Positions 18,536 to 27,326 of a stretch of 64,000 nt of DNA are shown piece after piece. The translations under genes and the position numbers were made by a program. The notes under the pieces are model-generated. The model made no database searches and was not told the origin of the DNA. It saw only the letters and a list, made by a program, of their open reading frames with translations. The stretch's first letter is position 1. The number at the start of each line of letters is the position of its first letter. The DNA comes from Rhizobium ruizarguesonis (GTDB lineage Bacteria; Pseudomonadota; Alphaproteobacteria; Rhizobiales; Rhizobiaceae). Where the stretch lies: the NCBI RefSeq assembly GCF_012349115.1, contig NZ_PQIG01000013.1, forward strand, positions 124,001 to 188,000. Direction: 5' to 3'.

Positions 18536-19927
18536 ATGGCCCCCTATCAGTTCATCGAGAGACCGACTCCTTTCAACACGAAGGGCGGTTCGACGCTGCC
18601 GATCTTTGCCGTCACGCCTGCCCATATCGAGACCGGCACGATCGATCCGATCGCGCTCGATTGGGCGCGCAGAGCAGGCTACAAGGCCGAAAGCGGGTCG
18701 CTGCTGCTGATCCCGACGGCTGAAGGCCATCTCGGCGGCGCGCTTTACGGCCTCGGCACCAATCCATCAGAGCAGCCTTACATCACCGGCAGGCTCGCCC
18801 GCGCGCTGCCGGCCGGCGACTGGCACATCGAGACCGCGCCGCTGACGGCAAATCGCCTGGCCCTCGGCTTTGGGCTCGGCAGCTACCGCTTCGACCGTTA
18901 CAAATCCGAAAAATCGCCGGCGGCGACGCTGATGATCCCCCGCGATGCCGACGCCGCCGACATCAAGCGCCAGCTGGCCGGCGTCTTTCTCGCCCGTGAC
19001 CTCATCAATACGCCGACGAATGACATGGGGCCGGTGCAGCTCGAGGCCGTTTTCCGTAGTCTGGCCGAACATTACAAGGCGGAGATATCGGTGATTACGG
19101 GCGACGACCTGCTCACGCAAAACTTCCCGCTGGTCCATACCGTCGGCCGCGCCAGCGCCGATGCGCCGCGCCTTCTCGAGCTGCGCTGGGGCAAGAAGGG
19201 CCATCGCAAGGTGACGCTCGTCGGCAAGGGCGTCTGCTTCGACACCGGCGGTCTCGACATCAAGCCTGCCGCCTCCATGCTGCTGATGAAGAAAGACATG
19301 GGCGGCGCGGCGAATGTCATGGGGCTTGCCCTGATGATCATGGACGCCAAGCTGAAAGTCGACCTGCGTGTTATCGTCCCGGTCGTCGAAAACGCGATCT
19401 CGTCCAATGCCTTCCGCCCCGGCGACATCTATCGGAGCCGCAAGGGCCTGACCGTCCAGATCGACAATACCGACGCCGAGGGCCGTTTGATCCTTGCCGA
19501 TGCGCTCGCTTATGCCGACGAGGAAGAGCCCGAGCTCTTGATCGACATGGCGACGCTGACCGGCGCCGCCCGCGTTGCTCTCGGTCCGGATCTCCCGCCC
19601 TTCTTCACCGATGACGCCAATCTGGCGCATGACCTGACCGAAGCGAGCCTGGAAACCGACGATCCGCTCTGGCGCCTGCCGCTCTATTCCGGCTACGAAA
19701 AGGATATCCGCACCAAATTCGCCGACCTTACCAACGCGCCGGCCGGCGGCATGGCGGGTGCGATCACTGCGGCCCTCTTCCTCAAGCGTTTCGTCAGCAA
19801 GGCGAAGAGCTGGGCGCATTTCGATATTTTCGGCTGGGCTCCGTCCGAACGGCCGCATTCGCCGGGCGGCGGCGAGGCACAGGCGATCCGCGCGCTCTTT
19901 CATCATATCCGCGAGAGCCTGCGCTGA
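18536..19927 (+). CDS. M17 leucyl aminopeptidase family protein
   Basis: The 463-residue enzyme is a zinc/manganese aminopeptidase of the PepA/LAP family. The C-terminal catalytic domain has VGKGVCFDTGGLDIKPAASM, with the first metal-binding Lys and Asp, and the family signature NTDAEGRLILADAL. The N-terminal domain is shorter and more divergent than in E. coli PepA, so this is probably a second cytosolic aminopeptidase rather than the main PepA. AAGGA is eight bases before the ATG. It is divergent from tadD with a 142-bp gap containing a TTAACCCTAA stretch. Confidence 0.92.
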   Translation: MAPYQFIERPTPFNTKGGSTLPIFAVTPAHIETGTIDPIALDWARRAGYKAESGSLLLIPTAEGHLGGALYGLGTNPSEQPYITGRLARALPAGDWHIETAPLTANRLALGFGLGSYRFDRYKSEKSPAATLMIPRDADAADIKRQLAGVFLARDLINTPTNDMGPVQLEAVFRSLAEHYKAEISVITGDDLLTQNFPLVHTVGRASADAPRLLELRWGKKGHRKVTLVGKGVCFDTGGLDIKPAASMLLMKKDMGGAANVMGLALMIMDAKLKVDLRVIVPVVENAISSNAFRPGDIYRSRKGLTVQIDNTDAEGRLILADALAYADEEEPELLIDMATLTGAARVALGPDLPPFFTDDANLAHDLTEASLETDDPLWRLPLYSGYEKDIRTKFADLTNAPAGGMAGAITAALFLKRFVSKAKSWAHFDIFGWAPSERPHSPGGGEAQAIRALFHHIRESLR

Positions 19928-19948
19928 GCCCGTACGCAAAAAAGCGTT

Positions 19949-19980
19949 GAGGCGCGCCGCGTGTTCACGCGCTGCGCCTC
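19949..19980. terminator. GC-rich hairpin after the M17 aminopeptidase
   Basis: GAGGCGC (19949-19955) pairs with GCGCCTC (19974-19980), with further pairing GCGTG/CACGC inside. No T-run follows on the plus strand; on the minus strand it is followed by AACGCTTTTTT. It may end transcription of the aminopeptidase gene or only stabilise its mRNA. Confidence 0.5.
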
Positions 19981-20097
19981 GCTGCCGATCGTTAAAATTT
20001 TATTCACCCTGCCGGGCGGCAATTTCCAGCGCCCCTTGCATGTGCATGGCAACTACCGGAAAATGAAACGTTAGCGTAACGATCTTCCGGAGGGGCC

Positions 20098-20448
20098 GTG
20101 CCGATCGAACTGACCGCCTCGCAGGCGCTGGGGCTCTGGCATGGCGCGGCGCTCGATCAAGTCCGCCACGATGACCGCGATTTGACGTTGCGCCAGATGG
20201 CGATCCTGCTGCATATTTATCTGGTGCCGCCGCCGCACACGGTGCGCGGGCTTGCCGCCACGCTTGATGTCACCAAGCCGGTCATTACCCGCGCCTTGGA
20301 TACGATGGGCGAGATGGGCCTAGTCGATCGTGTGCGTGACGATGCCGACCGGCGCAACGTGATCATCAAGCGCACCGTCGGCGGCGCGCTCTACCTGGAA
20401 AAGCTCGGCGATCTCATACGAGATCAGGCCCGCCGGCTGCCGATCTGA
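20098..20448 (+). CDS. MarR-like winged-helix regulator
   Basis: The 116-residue protein is a single winged helix-turn-helix domain: LTLRQMAILLHIYL, then HTVRGLAATLDVTKPVITRALDTMGEMGLVDRVRDDADRRNVIIKRT, which is the MarR recognition helix and wing. It is shorter than classical MarR and lacks most of the dimerisation helices. It starts with GTG, supported by GGAGG at 20089-20093. It precedes the NlpC/P60 gene by 11 bases and is probably co-transcribed with it. Ligand and targets are unknown. Confidence 0.85.
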   Translation: MPIELTASQALGLWHGAALDQVRHDDRDLTLRQMAILLHIYLVPPPHTVRGLAATLDVTKPVITRALDTMGEMGLVDRVRDDADRRNVIIKRTVGGALYLEKLGDLIRDQARRLPI

Positions 20449-20459
20449 AAGGAATGCGA

Positions 20460-21317
20460 ATGACGATGCTCGACCGCCGCCTGCATGCCTACAGACCTGA
20501 TCTCGCGGAAGCGAGGCTTGAAGGCAAGGTCGAGGCGTCGCGCTTTGTGGAAGGCGCGCCGGCGCGTGTCGCCATTCCCGTCGTGGGTTTGCGCCCTGAA
20601 CCGGATGTTGCGCGCGGCATCGATACCGAGCTGCTTCTCGGCGAGGACGTGACGGTTTTCGATCGCGCCGACGGCTGGTGCTGGGTGAAAGCCGCCTCTG
20701 ACGGCTATGTCGGGTATGTCGCGGCAGACGCGCTCTTGGAAGGCAAACCGGCGCCGACCCATATCGTCACCGTGCAGCGCTCCTTCGTCTATCCCGAACC
20801 GGAACTGCGCAAGCCCCACCAGGCCACCGTGTCGATGGGAAGCCGCGTTCATGTCGCCGGCGAGGCGGAAGCGCGGGGCAATCGCTATGTCGTGCTCGAG
20901 GACGGAACGGCGATCTTCGCCAAGCACGTCCAGCCGATCGGCGCTCTCGACGGTGCCGATTATGTCGGCATCGCAGCCCGTTTCCTGGAAACGCCCTATC
21001 TCTGGGGCGGACGTTCCGGTCTCGGTATCGATTGCTCCGGCCTCGTCCAGCTTGCCATGCTGATGACGGGCAGAGCTGCGCCGCGCGATACCGACCTGCA
21101 GGCAGCAGGCCTCGGCCAGCCGATCGATCGCGCCGAAATCCGCCGTGGCGACCTCGTATTCTGGAAGGGCCATGTCGCCATCTTCGAGGATCCAGAAACC
21201 ATCCTCCATGCCAATGGCCACAGCATGACGGTAGCGCGCGAGAATTTCGCGGCCGCCGTCGAGCGCATCGGCTGGCTCTACCAGCAACCGACCGGCTATC
21301 GCCGTCCGATCAGCTGA
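20460..21317 (+). CDS. NlpC/P60 peptidoglycan hydrolase with SH3-like domains
   Basis: The 285-residue protein has two SH3-like segments (about 35-95 and 100-160) and a C-terminal NlpC/P60 cysteine peptidase domain. The nucleophile is Cys192 in LGIDCSGLVQ, and the catalytic His238 is in VFWKGHVAIF. Such enzymes cut D-Glu-meso-DAP bonds in murein peptides; no signal peptide is visible, so it may recycle peptides in the cytoplasm. AAAGGA abuts an ATG at 20454 but is well placed for 20460. Its stop codon adjoins the convergent amidase stop. Confidence 0.9.
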   Translation: MTMLDRRLHAYRPDLAEARLEGKVEASRFVEGAPARVAIPVVGLRPEPDVARGIDTELLLGEDVTVFDRADGWCWVKAASDGYVGYVAADALLEGKPAPTHIVTVQRSFVYPEPELRKPHQATVSMGSRVHVAGEAEARGNRYVVLEDGTAIFAKHVQPIGALDGADYVGIAARFLETPYLWGGRSGLGIDCSGLVQLAMLMTGRAAPRDTDLQAAGLGQPIDRAEIRRGDLVFWKGHVAIFEDPETILHANGHSMTVARENFAAAVERIGWLYQQPTGYRRPIS

Positions 21318-22709
21318 TCAACTGATCGGAGGCCGCGGCCAGGATCTTACCCCGCCCGTCCAGTCTTCGAAGGCTTTCGACAGCCTCAGCACCCGCAGAT
21401 CGTCGAAACGCGGCCCGACGATCTGCAGGCCGATCGGCATGCCCGATCGGGAGAAACCGCAATTGATCGAAGCGGCCGGCTGCTCCGACATGTTCCACGG
21501 CACCGTGAAAGCGATGTGCTCGAACGGCAGGGCCGGATCGTTGGTCGGCGATGCCCATTCGGCCGCATAGGAGATGATCGGATTGGTCGGCGAAAGCAGG
21601 GCGTCGACCTCGGTAAACAGCCGTCCGCAGCTCTTGCGCATCTCGATCGTCTGGTTGAAGCCCCTGACCGCATCGACGCCGCTGATGTCGGCGCCGCCCA
21701 TCGCCCAATCCCTGATATAGGGCAGGATGCTGTCCCGCCGTTCTTCGTCGAGGTCGGCGATATCGCCCCAGAACCGGGACCGCCAGAAATTGTCGAGGCC
21801 ATCCAGCATCGCGCGTGTCAGCACCGGTTGGACTGATACAATAGTCGCGCCGGCCTTCTCGAAATGTTGCGCCGCCGCTTCGACCGCGACCCTGATCTCA
21901 TCCTCCACCGCAAGCCCGCAGCCGGCTTCGAGCATCAGCCCGATCTTCATGCCCGACACGTCGATATCGAGATCCATCCAGTTGAAATCGTTCGGCGGCA
22001 GGCTCGTGCCGTCGCGCCAGTCCGGGCGTGACAGCGTCGCCATCGAAAAGGCCGCATCCTCGACCGTGCGCGCCATCGGCCCGACGCAGCGCCCAACATA
22101 ATAGGGATCGGCTGGAATGCGCCCATGGCTCGGCTTGAAGCCGAAGATGCCGGTCCAACCGGCGGGAAGGCGCACCGAGCCGCCGATATCGGTGCCGATA
22201 TGCAGCGGTCCGTAGCCGGCCGCCGCCGCTGCGGAAGCCCCGGCGCTCGATCCGCCGGGATTTTGCGTGGTGTTCCAGGGATTGCGGCTGAGAGGATGAA
22301 AGCTCGAAAGTCCGGAGGAAAGCATACCGTAATCGGGGCAGGTGGTCTTGGCGAAGATCACCGCGCCGTCTTCCCGCAGCCGGGCGGCGGCCGGTGCGTC
22401 GGCCTCTGCCGGCTTGAGTTCCACTGCCCTCGTGCCGAGCGGCACCGGCTGGCCCTTCGTGGCGATCAGCTCTTTCAGCGTCACCGGGATGCCGTCCAGG
22501 GCGCCAAGCGTTTCTCCCTTCGCCCAGCGCTCCGTCGACGCTTTCGCCTGGGCGCGCGCCGATTCCGGATCGTAGAGGTAGAGTGCCGAAATCGAAGGCT
22601 CCCAGGCCGCGATATGGTCTTCGAGGGAAAGCCAGTATTCGAGAGGGGAGAGGCTTTTATCAGCGAAGCGCTGCCTGAGTTCGCGGATGGTGAGGTCGGT
22701 TTTGGTCAT
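21318..22709 (-). CDS. Amidase-signature-family amidase
   Basis: The 463-residue hydrolase carries the Lys-Ser-Ser triad of the amidase signature family: Lys79 in GIPVTLKELI, Ser154 in GGSSAGASA and Ser178 in TDIGGSVRLP. The substrate is not predictable; GatA is excluded by context and by C-terminal sequence. It is the last gene of a minus-strand set with two Dpp-type permeases and a peptide-binding protein 36 bp upstream, suggesting that it acts on an imported amide or peptide. Confidence 0.92.
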   Translation of the reverse strand: MTKTDLTIRELRQRFADKSLSPLEYWLSLEDHIAAWEPSISALYLYDPESARAQAKASTERWAKGETLGALDGIPVTLKELIATKGQPVPLGTRAVELKPAEADAPAAARLREDGAVIFAKTTCPDYGMLSSGLSSFHPLSRNPWNTTQNPGGSSAGASAAAAAGYGPLHIGTDIGGSVRLPAGWTGIFGFKPSHGRIPADPYYVGRCVGPMARTVEDAAFSMATLSRPDWRDGTSLPPNDFNWMDLDIDVSGMKIGLMLEAGCGLAVEDEIRVAVEAAAQHFEKAGATIVSVQPVLTRAMLDGLDNFWRSRFWGDIADLDEERRDSILPYIRDWAMGGADISGVDAVRGFNQTIEMRKSCGRLFTEVDALLSPTNPIISYAAEWASPTNDPALPFEHIAFTVPWNMSEQPAASINCGFSRSGMPIGLQIVGPRFDDLRVLRLSKAFEDWTGGVRSWPRPPIS

Positions 22710-22745
22710 GGCATGGTCTTTCGGGCTTTTCGTCTGGGGAGGACA

Positions 22746-23609
22746 TCAACGGCTTGCCTCGCGCGGGTCGAGCAGATCGCGCAAACCGTCGCCGAGCATG
22801 TTGAAGCCGAAGACGGTGAGCGCGATGGCAAGGCCGGGCAGGATCGCCAGCCAGGGGGCGAGCGCCAGATAGGTTTGCGCATCGGCAAGCATCCGGCCCC
22901 AGGTCGGCGCCGGCGGCGCCATGCCGAGCCCGAGGAAGCTGAGACCCGCTTCGGTGAGGATCGCCAACCCCAGCTGGATCGCGCCATGCACGATGATCTG
23001 GCTCATGATATTCGGCAGCACATGGCGCAGCGAAATGGTCAGTCGCGTATTGCCGATGGCGCGCGCCGCCGTCACATAGTCGCGGCTCCAGGCCTGCAGC
23101 GAGGTCGCGAGGGTGACGCGGGCAAAGACCGGGATCATGAAGACGGCAATCGCGGTGATTGCGGTGAACCGCCCTGGCCCGAGAAAGGCGCCGAGCATCA
23201 TGGCGGACAGGATCGGCGGCAAGGCGAAGATGACATCGCAGATGCGCATCAGCAGCGCTTCGAAGGGACCGCGGATCGCCGCGGCTGAAATACCGGCGAT
23301 CGAACCCAGCGTCCCGCCGATCATAACCGCTGTGATGGCGATCGACAGTGAATTCCAGCAGCCTACCATCAGCATCGAAAGCACGTCGTGGCCGAACTGG
23401 TCCGTGCCGAACAGGCCGAAGGCAAGCGGCGGCTGCAGCTTGTGGATGATCTGCATTTTCGCTGGCGGCAGCGGCGTCCAGACGAGTGACAGCAGCGCAA
23501 CGGCGACCAGCAGCCCGATGATGACAGTCCCAGCAATCAAGTTCATTCGCCGGCTAAGTCTAAAGACTCGATGGCGGCCGGCGATCGCGGGGGATGCAAT
23601 CGGTACCAT
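22746..23609 (-). CDS. ABC transporter permease, DppC/OppC type
   Basis: The 287-residue inner-membrane protein has the N-terminal OppC-like segment (MNLIAGTVIIGLLVAVALLSLVW ... LFGTDQFGHDVLSMLMVG) and a BPD_transp_1 domain with the EAA-type loop (VTAARAIGNTRLTISLRHVLPNIMSQIIVHG). It pairs with the DppB-type permease that ends four bases before its start. No ATP-binding genes are present in the cluster, so the ATPases must be supplied from elsewhere. Likely imports peptides or similar compounds. Confidence 0.93.
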   Translation of the reverse strand: MVPIASPAIAGRHRVFRLSRRMNLIAGTVIIGLLVAVALLSLVWTPLPPAKMQIIHKLQPPLAFGLFGTDQFGHDVLSMLMVGCWNSLSIAITAVMIGGTLGSIAGISAAAIRGPFEALLMRICDVIFALPPILSAMMLGAFLGPGRFTAITAIAVFMIPVFARVTLATSLQAWSRDYVTAARAIGNTRLTISLRHVLPNIMSQIIVHGAIQLGLAILTEAGLSFLGLGMAPPAPTWGRMLADAQTYLALAPWLAILPGLAIALTVFGFNMLGDGLRDLLDPREASR

Positions 23610-23612
23610 GGT

Positions 23613-24569
23613 TCAGGCCGCCTTTCTCATCCTGGGATCGATCGCCAGATAGGAGAGATCGACAATGAAATTCATCACGATGACGAGGCCTGCGAAGAAC
23701 AGCACGACATCCTGCATGACGATGACGTCGCGCTGGGAGAGCGCCTGCAGCGCGAGCCGCCCGAGGCCGGGCAGGTTGAAGACGTTTTCAACCAGCACCG
23801 CGCCGGCGACGAGAAAGGTGAATTGCAGCCCGATCATGGTGAGGATCGGTATCAGCGCGTTCGGCACGATATGGCGCCACAGTACCGCACTGCGTGACAG
23901 TCCCTTGGCCACTGCGGTGCGGGCAAAATCCTCATGCATCGTGTCGAGTACCGCCGAGCGTGCCACCCGCGTCAACACGCCCGCCTGCGGCATCGCCAGC
24001 GCGACGGCGGGCATAACCAGCGCCTGCAGCGCCGGCAGCAGGCCGGCACTCCAGCCCGGGAAGCCGCCGGCCGGCATCAGCCCGAGCACCGTCGAAAACA
24101 GAATGATCAAGAGCAGCGCCACCCAGAAGGCGGGCACGGCGATGCTGACCTGCGAAAAGAGCGTTGCGACGATGTCGAAGATGCCGCCGCGGCGCGAGGC
24201 GGCCAGCACGCCGAGCGGCAAGGCAATCGCCACCGAAAGCATAATCGCCATCAGCGCCAACGGCAGCGTCACGGTCAGCCGCTCGACGATCAATCCTGCG
24301 ACCGGTACGCCATAGGTTAGCGAATTGCCGAGATTGCCGGATAGCACGCCGGTCAACCATTGCCAGTAACGCAGCAGCAGCGGCTGATCGAGCCCGAGAT
24401 CGTGGCGTAGCGCGGCAAGCGTTTCCGGTGTCGCCGAGGTGCCGAGCAGGATCGAGGCGGGATCGCCGGGCAGAAGGTCCATGATGGTGAAGATCAGCAG
24501 CGAGACGATGACGAGCGTGACCAGGAGACCGGTGAAGCGGCGGGCGAGGAGCGGGATCATGCGTGCCAC
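23613..24569 (-). CDS. ABC transporter permease, DppB/OppB type
   Basis: This 318-residue integral membrane protein begins MARMIPLLARRFTGLLVTLVIVSLLIFTIMDLLPGDPASIL, the standard DppB N-terminus with the PGDP motif. It continues with LRHDLGLDQPLLLRYWQWL and a BPD_transp_1 domain with the EAA loop (ARTAVAKGLSRSAVLWRHIVPNALIPILT). It lies between the binding-protein gene (102-bp gap) and the DppC-type partner. Confidence 0.94.
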   Translation of the reverse strand: MARMIPLLARRFTGLLVTLVIVSLLIFTIMDLLPGDPASILLGTSATPETLAALRHDLGLDQPLLLRYWQWLTGVLSGNLGNSLTYGVPVAGLIVERLTVTLPLALMAIMLSVAIALPLGVLAASRRGGIFDIVATLFSQVSIAVPAFWVALLLIILFSTVLGLMPAGGFPGWSAGLLPALQALVMPAVALAMPQAGVLTRVARSAVLDTMHEDFARTAVAKGLSRSAVLWRHIVPNALIPILTMIGLQFTFLVAGAVLVENVFNLPGLGRLALQALSQRDVIVMQDVVLFFAGLVIVMNFIVDLSYLAIDPRMRKAA

Positions 24570-24670
24570 ACTTTTAATGTGAAACGGCGAAAGCTGCGAC
24601 CGGCATTGAACAGCTCGCTATGCGGCTTCCCCTCGCTCATCGTGCCTCTCAATCCGCCTTAACTGTTCGC

Positions 24671-26200
24671 TCACTCGTCCCAGGAGACGCCGGAGAGCAC
24701 GTTGGAGGGGATCGGCTCGTTCTCCCACAGCCCTTTCAGGTGTTTGTCCCAGACGCCGAGTTTCGGCATGACGAAGAGGTAGAGCGCCGGCACGTCCTCG
24801 GCGAGGATCTTCTGCGCTTCGCCATAGATCGTATTCTGCGCGTCCGGATCGGTCGTCTCTTGGACCTTCTTCATCAGCGCGTTGAAAGCGGGGTTCTTAT
24901 AATTGAAATAATAGGGATCGCGCCCATAGATGTCGATGTCGAGCGGTTCGGCATGGGCAACGATCGTCATGTCGAAGTTGCGGTCCTTCATGATGTCCTG
25001 GACCCATTTCGCCGGAAATTCGGTCGGCTCGATATTCATCGTCACGCCGATTTCGGCAAACATCGCCTGCATCACCTGGGCACTGCGCGGCGCATAGGCC
25101 ATCTGCGGCGATTTGATCGTGAAGGTAAAGCCGTTGGGGTAGCCGGCTTCGGCGAGCAGCGCCTTCGCCTTTTCGATGTCATAGGGCAGCACATTGGTCA
25201 TGTCCTGATAGCCCGGATCGTTCGGCGTGTAGTGGCTGCCGATCGGCGTGCCGAGGCCCGACCATGCGCCGTCTATCACCGTCTTGCGGTCGATCGCCAT
25301 CATCAGCGCCTGGCGGACGCGTTTGTCGTCGAAAGGCTTCTTGGCATTGTTCATGCCGGCAACGACCTTGAGTTCGGTATTGCCGATCTTGGTGACGAGC
25401 CTCGCATCGCCGTCGAAGGAACTCATCAGCTCGGGTGCGGCAAATTCCGGAAAGGCATCAAGATCGCCGGATTTCAGCGCAGCCGCCTGCGCCTGCGGAT
25501 CGGCGATGAAGCGGAAGGTCACCTTGTCGAGTTTGGCGGCCGCATCCTTGTTCCAATAATCGGCATTCCTGGTGAGTTCGACTTTGTCGCCCTTCGCCCA
25601 GCTGGCGAATTTGAGCGGACCGGTGCCCACTGGCGTCGTCTTGTCGTCGGCAGCCGTCTTCGGTGCGACCATCACTGAGGCCGGCCAGCCGAGCCAGTAG
25701 ATCAGGCTGCCGGTCGGTGCCGAGAGATGCAGCACCAGCGTTTCGGCATCGGGTGTATCGATCGAGGCGATCGAGGCGAAGAAGCGCTTCTGCGGATTGA
25801 CCGAATCCGCGCCGCGGGCGCGGTCGAGCGAAAACTTGGCGCTCGCGGCATCGAAGGCCTCGCCATCATGGAAATTGACGCCGGTCTGCAGCTTGAACGT
25901 ATAGGTCAGGCCATCGGGCGAGATTTCCCAGCTTTTCGCCAGCTGCGGCTGGATCTTGCCGGCCTGGTCGATCGTCACCAGCCCTTCGAACACGTTTTGC
26001 CAGGTCACCTGGCCGATCGCGACCGGTGCTGCGATCGTCGGATCGAGACCGGCCGGCTCAACGCTCATGCCGAGATTAAGGGTGGTCTTTGCCGCCTCGG
26101 CCGGCGTCATCGCCGTCATCACCAGGCCGGCCGAAAGTGCGGCACTGAGCGAGAGCCGCCGGGCGAAACGCGCTAAAGGCGCAAACGAAAGCTTGATCAT
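24671..26200 (-). CDS. ABC transporter peptide/solute-binding protein (family 5)
   Basis: The 509-residue periplasmic protein has a Sec signal peptide (MIKLSFAPLARFARRLSLSAALSAGLVMTAMTPAEA). The SBP_bac_5 fold includes LAKSWEISPDGLTYTFKLQTGVNFHDGEAFDAASAKFSLDR and VRQALMMAIDRKTVIDG. It delivers peptides or a related ligand to the DppB/DppC-type pair downstream. The start at 26200 is set by AGGGAA seven bases upstream, in preference to 26221. Confidence 0.94.
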   Translation of the reverse strand: MIKLSFAPLARFARRLSLSAALSAGLVMTAMTPAEAAKTTLNLGMSVEPAGLDPTIAAPVAIGQVTWQNVFEGLVTIDQAGKIQPQLAKSWEISPDGLTYTFKLQTGVNFHDGEAFDAASAKFSLDRARGADSVNPQKRFFASIASIDTPDAETLVLHLSAPTGSLIYWLGWPASVMVAPKTAADDKTTPVGTGPLKFASWAKGDKVELTRNADYWNKDAAAKLDKVTFRFIADPQAQAAALKSGDLDAFPEFAAPELMSSFDGDARLVTKIGNTELKVVAGMNNAKKPFDDKRVRQALMMAIDRKTVIDGAWSGLGTPIGSHYTPNDPGYQDMTNVLPYDIEKAKALLAEAGYPNGFTFTIKSPQMAYAPRSAQVMQAMFAEIGVTMNIEPTEFPAKWVQDIMKDRNFDMTIVAHAEPLDIDIYGRDPYYFNYKNPAFNALMKKVQETTDPDAQNTIYGEAQKILAEDVPALYLFVMPKLGVWDKHLKGLWENEPIPSNVLSGVSWDE

Positions 26201-26270
26201 CACGTTCCCTTGTCTGGCCACGCTGCGATGGCAGGCCCTTTTGCGAATAGAGTGGCACTATGCCAGTGCA

Positions 26271-26318
26271 CACACAATGACGATTTTGTGTGCTCAGTGT
26301 AGCCGAAACAGCTACACC
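26271..26318. promoter_or_regulatory. Two inverted repeats upstream of the binding-protein gene
   Basis: CACACAA (26271-26277) faces TTGTGTG (26286-26292), and GTGTAGC (26298-26304) faces GCTACAC (26312-26318). They lie in the 149-bp gap between the lysR stop and the binding-protein start. They could be LysR-type operator sites or a weak attenuating structure; no T-run follows. Confidence 0.45.
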
Positions 26319-26349
26319 GCAAATCCGCTGGCAATGCAAGCTCGAAGCG

Positions 26350-27270
26350 TCAGTCTCTCGTCTCGGCCCGGCGGTTCGTACGTTCGCGCATGAACCTCTC
26401 GATGAAGTCGAGGAGTTTCGTCGCAGCGAAGGACAGCTGCCGGTCCGGCGCGACGCAGAGATCGACATGGGTGCGGATGCCGGTCTTGCCGGCGAGCGGA
26501 ATGGCAAGGAGCTGACCCGCTTCGATCTCGCGGCGGACGGTCAGCGCCGGCAGCAGCGTGGCCGCAGCCCCGCTGAGCACGAGTTCCTTCAGCATTTCGA
26601 GCGAGCTGGTGACGAAGACGGGATCGAGGCTTAGCCCCTCCTTCTCGAACAGCGCGTCGAAGGCCTGGCGGAAGCCGAAGGATTGATCCGGCAGCGCCAG
26701 CGCATAGTCGGCGAGCTCCCGGACCGCGATCTCGGCATGCGCGGCCGCAGGATGCTGCGGCGCGGTGATCAGATCATAGACGATCTCGGAGCGCAGCCGT
26801 ACCTTGGTGCCGGACATAGGAGGCGCAAACAGCGTCACCGCAATATCCGCCTCGGCGCTGTTGACGGCGTCGACCGCCTGCCGCGCGCTGGTGATCGTCA
26901 CGGTAAAGCGCAGCTTCGGATATTTCAGGCTGAATTCGGCGAGCGCCGGCGCCAGCAGATTGGCGACGGTCGCGCCATTGGCATAGATGCTGACGCGGCC
27001 GCGCTGCAGGCCCTTCAGGTCTTCGATCAGCTGCTGCACGTGATCGAGCTCGCGCAGCGTCCGGCCGGCGCGGGCGGCAAGCAGCTCGCCGGCGGCCGTC
27101 AGCTTGACGCCGCGGGCGCTGCGTTCGACGAGCGGCGCACCGAAATGATATTCGAGGTTCTCGATCTGCCGGCTGATCGCCGTCGGTGCGACATTGAGAT
27201 TCTCGGCCGCCTGGCGCATCGAATTGGTCCTGACCAGCTCGTCGAAATACATCAGCGCCCGGATCTGCAT
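26350..27270 (-). CDS. LysR-family transcriptional regulator
   Basis: The 306-residue regulator has the N-terminal LysR winged HTH (LMYFDELVRTNSMRQAAENLNVAPTAISRQIENLEYHFGAPLVERSARGVKLTAAGE) and a periplasmic-binding-protein-like effector domain from about residue 90. It lies on the same strand between the P1 peptidase and the ABC/amidase genes, so it likely controls this peptide/amide set and perhaps itself. The inducer is unknown. Confidence 0.93.
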   Translation of the reverse strand: MQIRALMYFDELVRTNSMRQAAENLNVAPTAISRQIENLEYHFGAPLVERSARGVKLTAAGELLAARAGRTLRELDHVQQLIEDLKGLQRGRVSIYANGATVANLLAPALAEFSLKYPKLRFTVTITSARQAVDAVNSAEADIAVTLFAPPMSGTKVRLRSEIVYDLITAPQHPAAAHAEIAVRELADYALALPDQSFGFRQAFDALFEKEGLSLDPVFVTSSLEMLKELVLSGAAATLLPALTVRREIEAGQLLAIPLAGKTGIRTHVDLCVAPDRQLSFAATKLLDFIERFMRERTNRRAETRD

Positions 27271-27326
27271 TCACGTCTCTCCGCCATTCGGCATATTGGA
27301 TCTGTAGAGAGTCTGACCCTATTCAA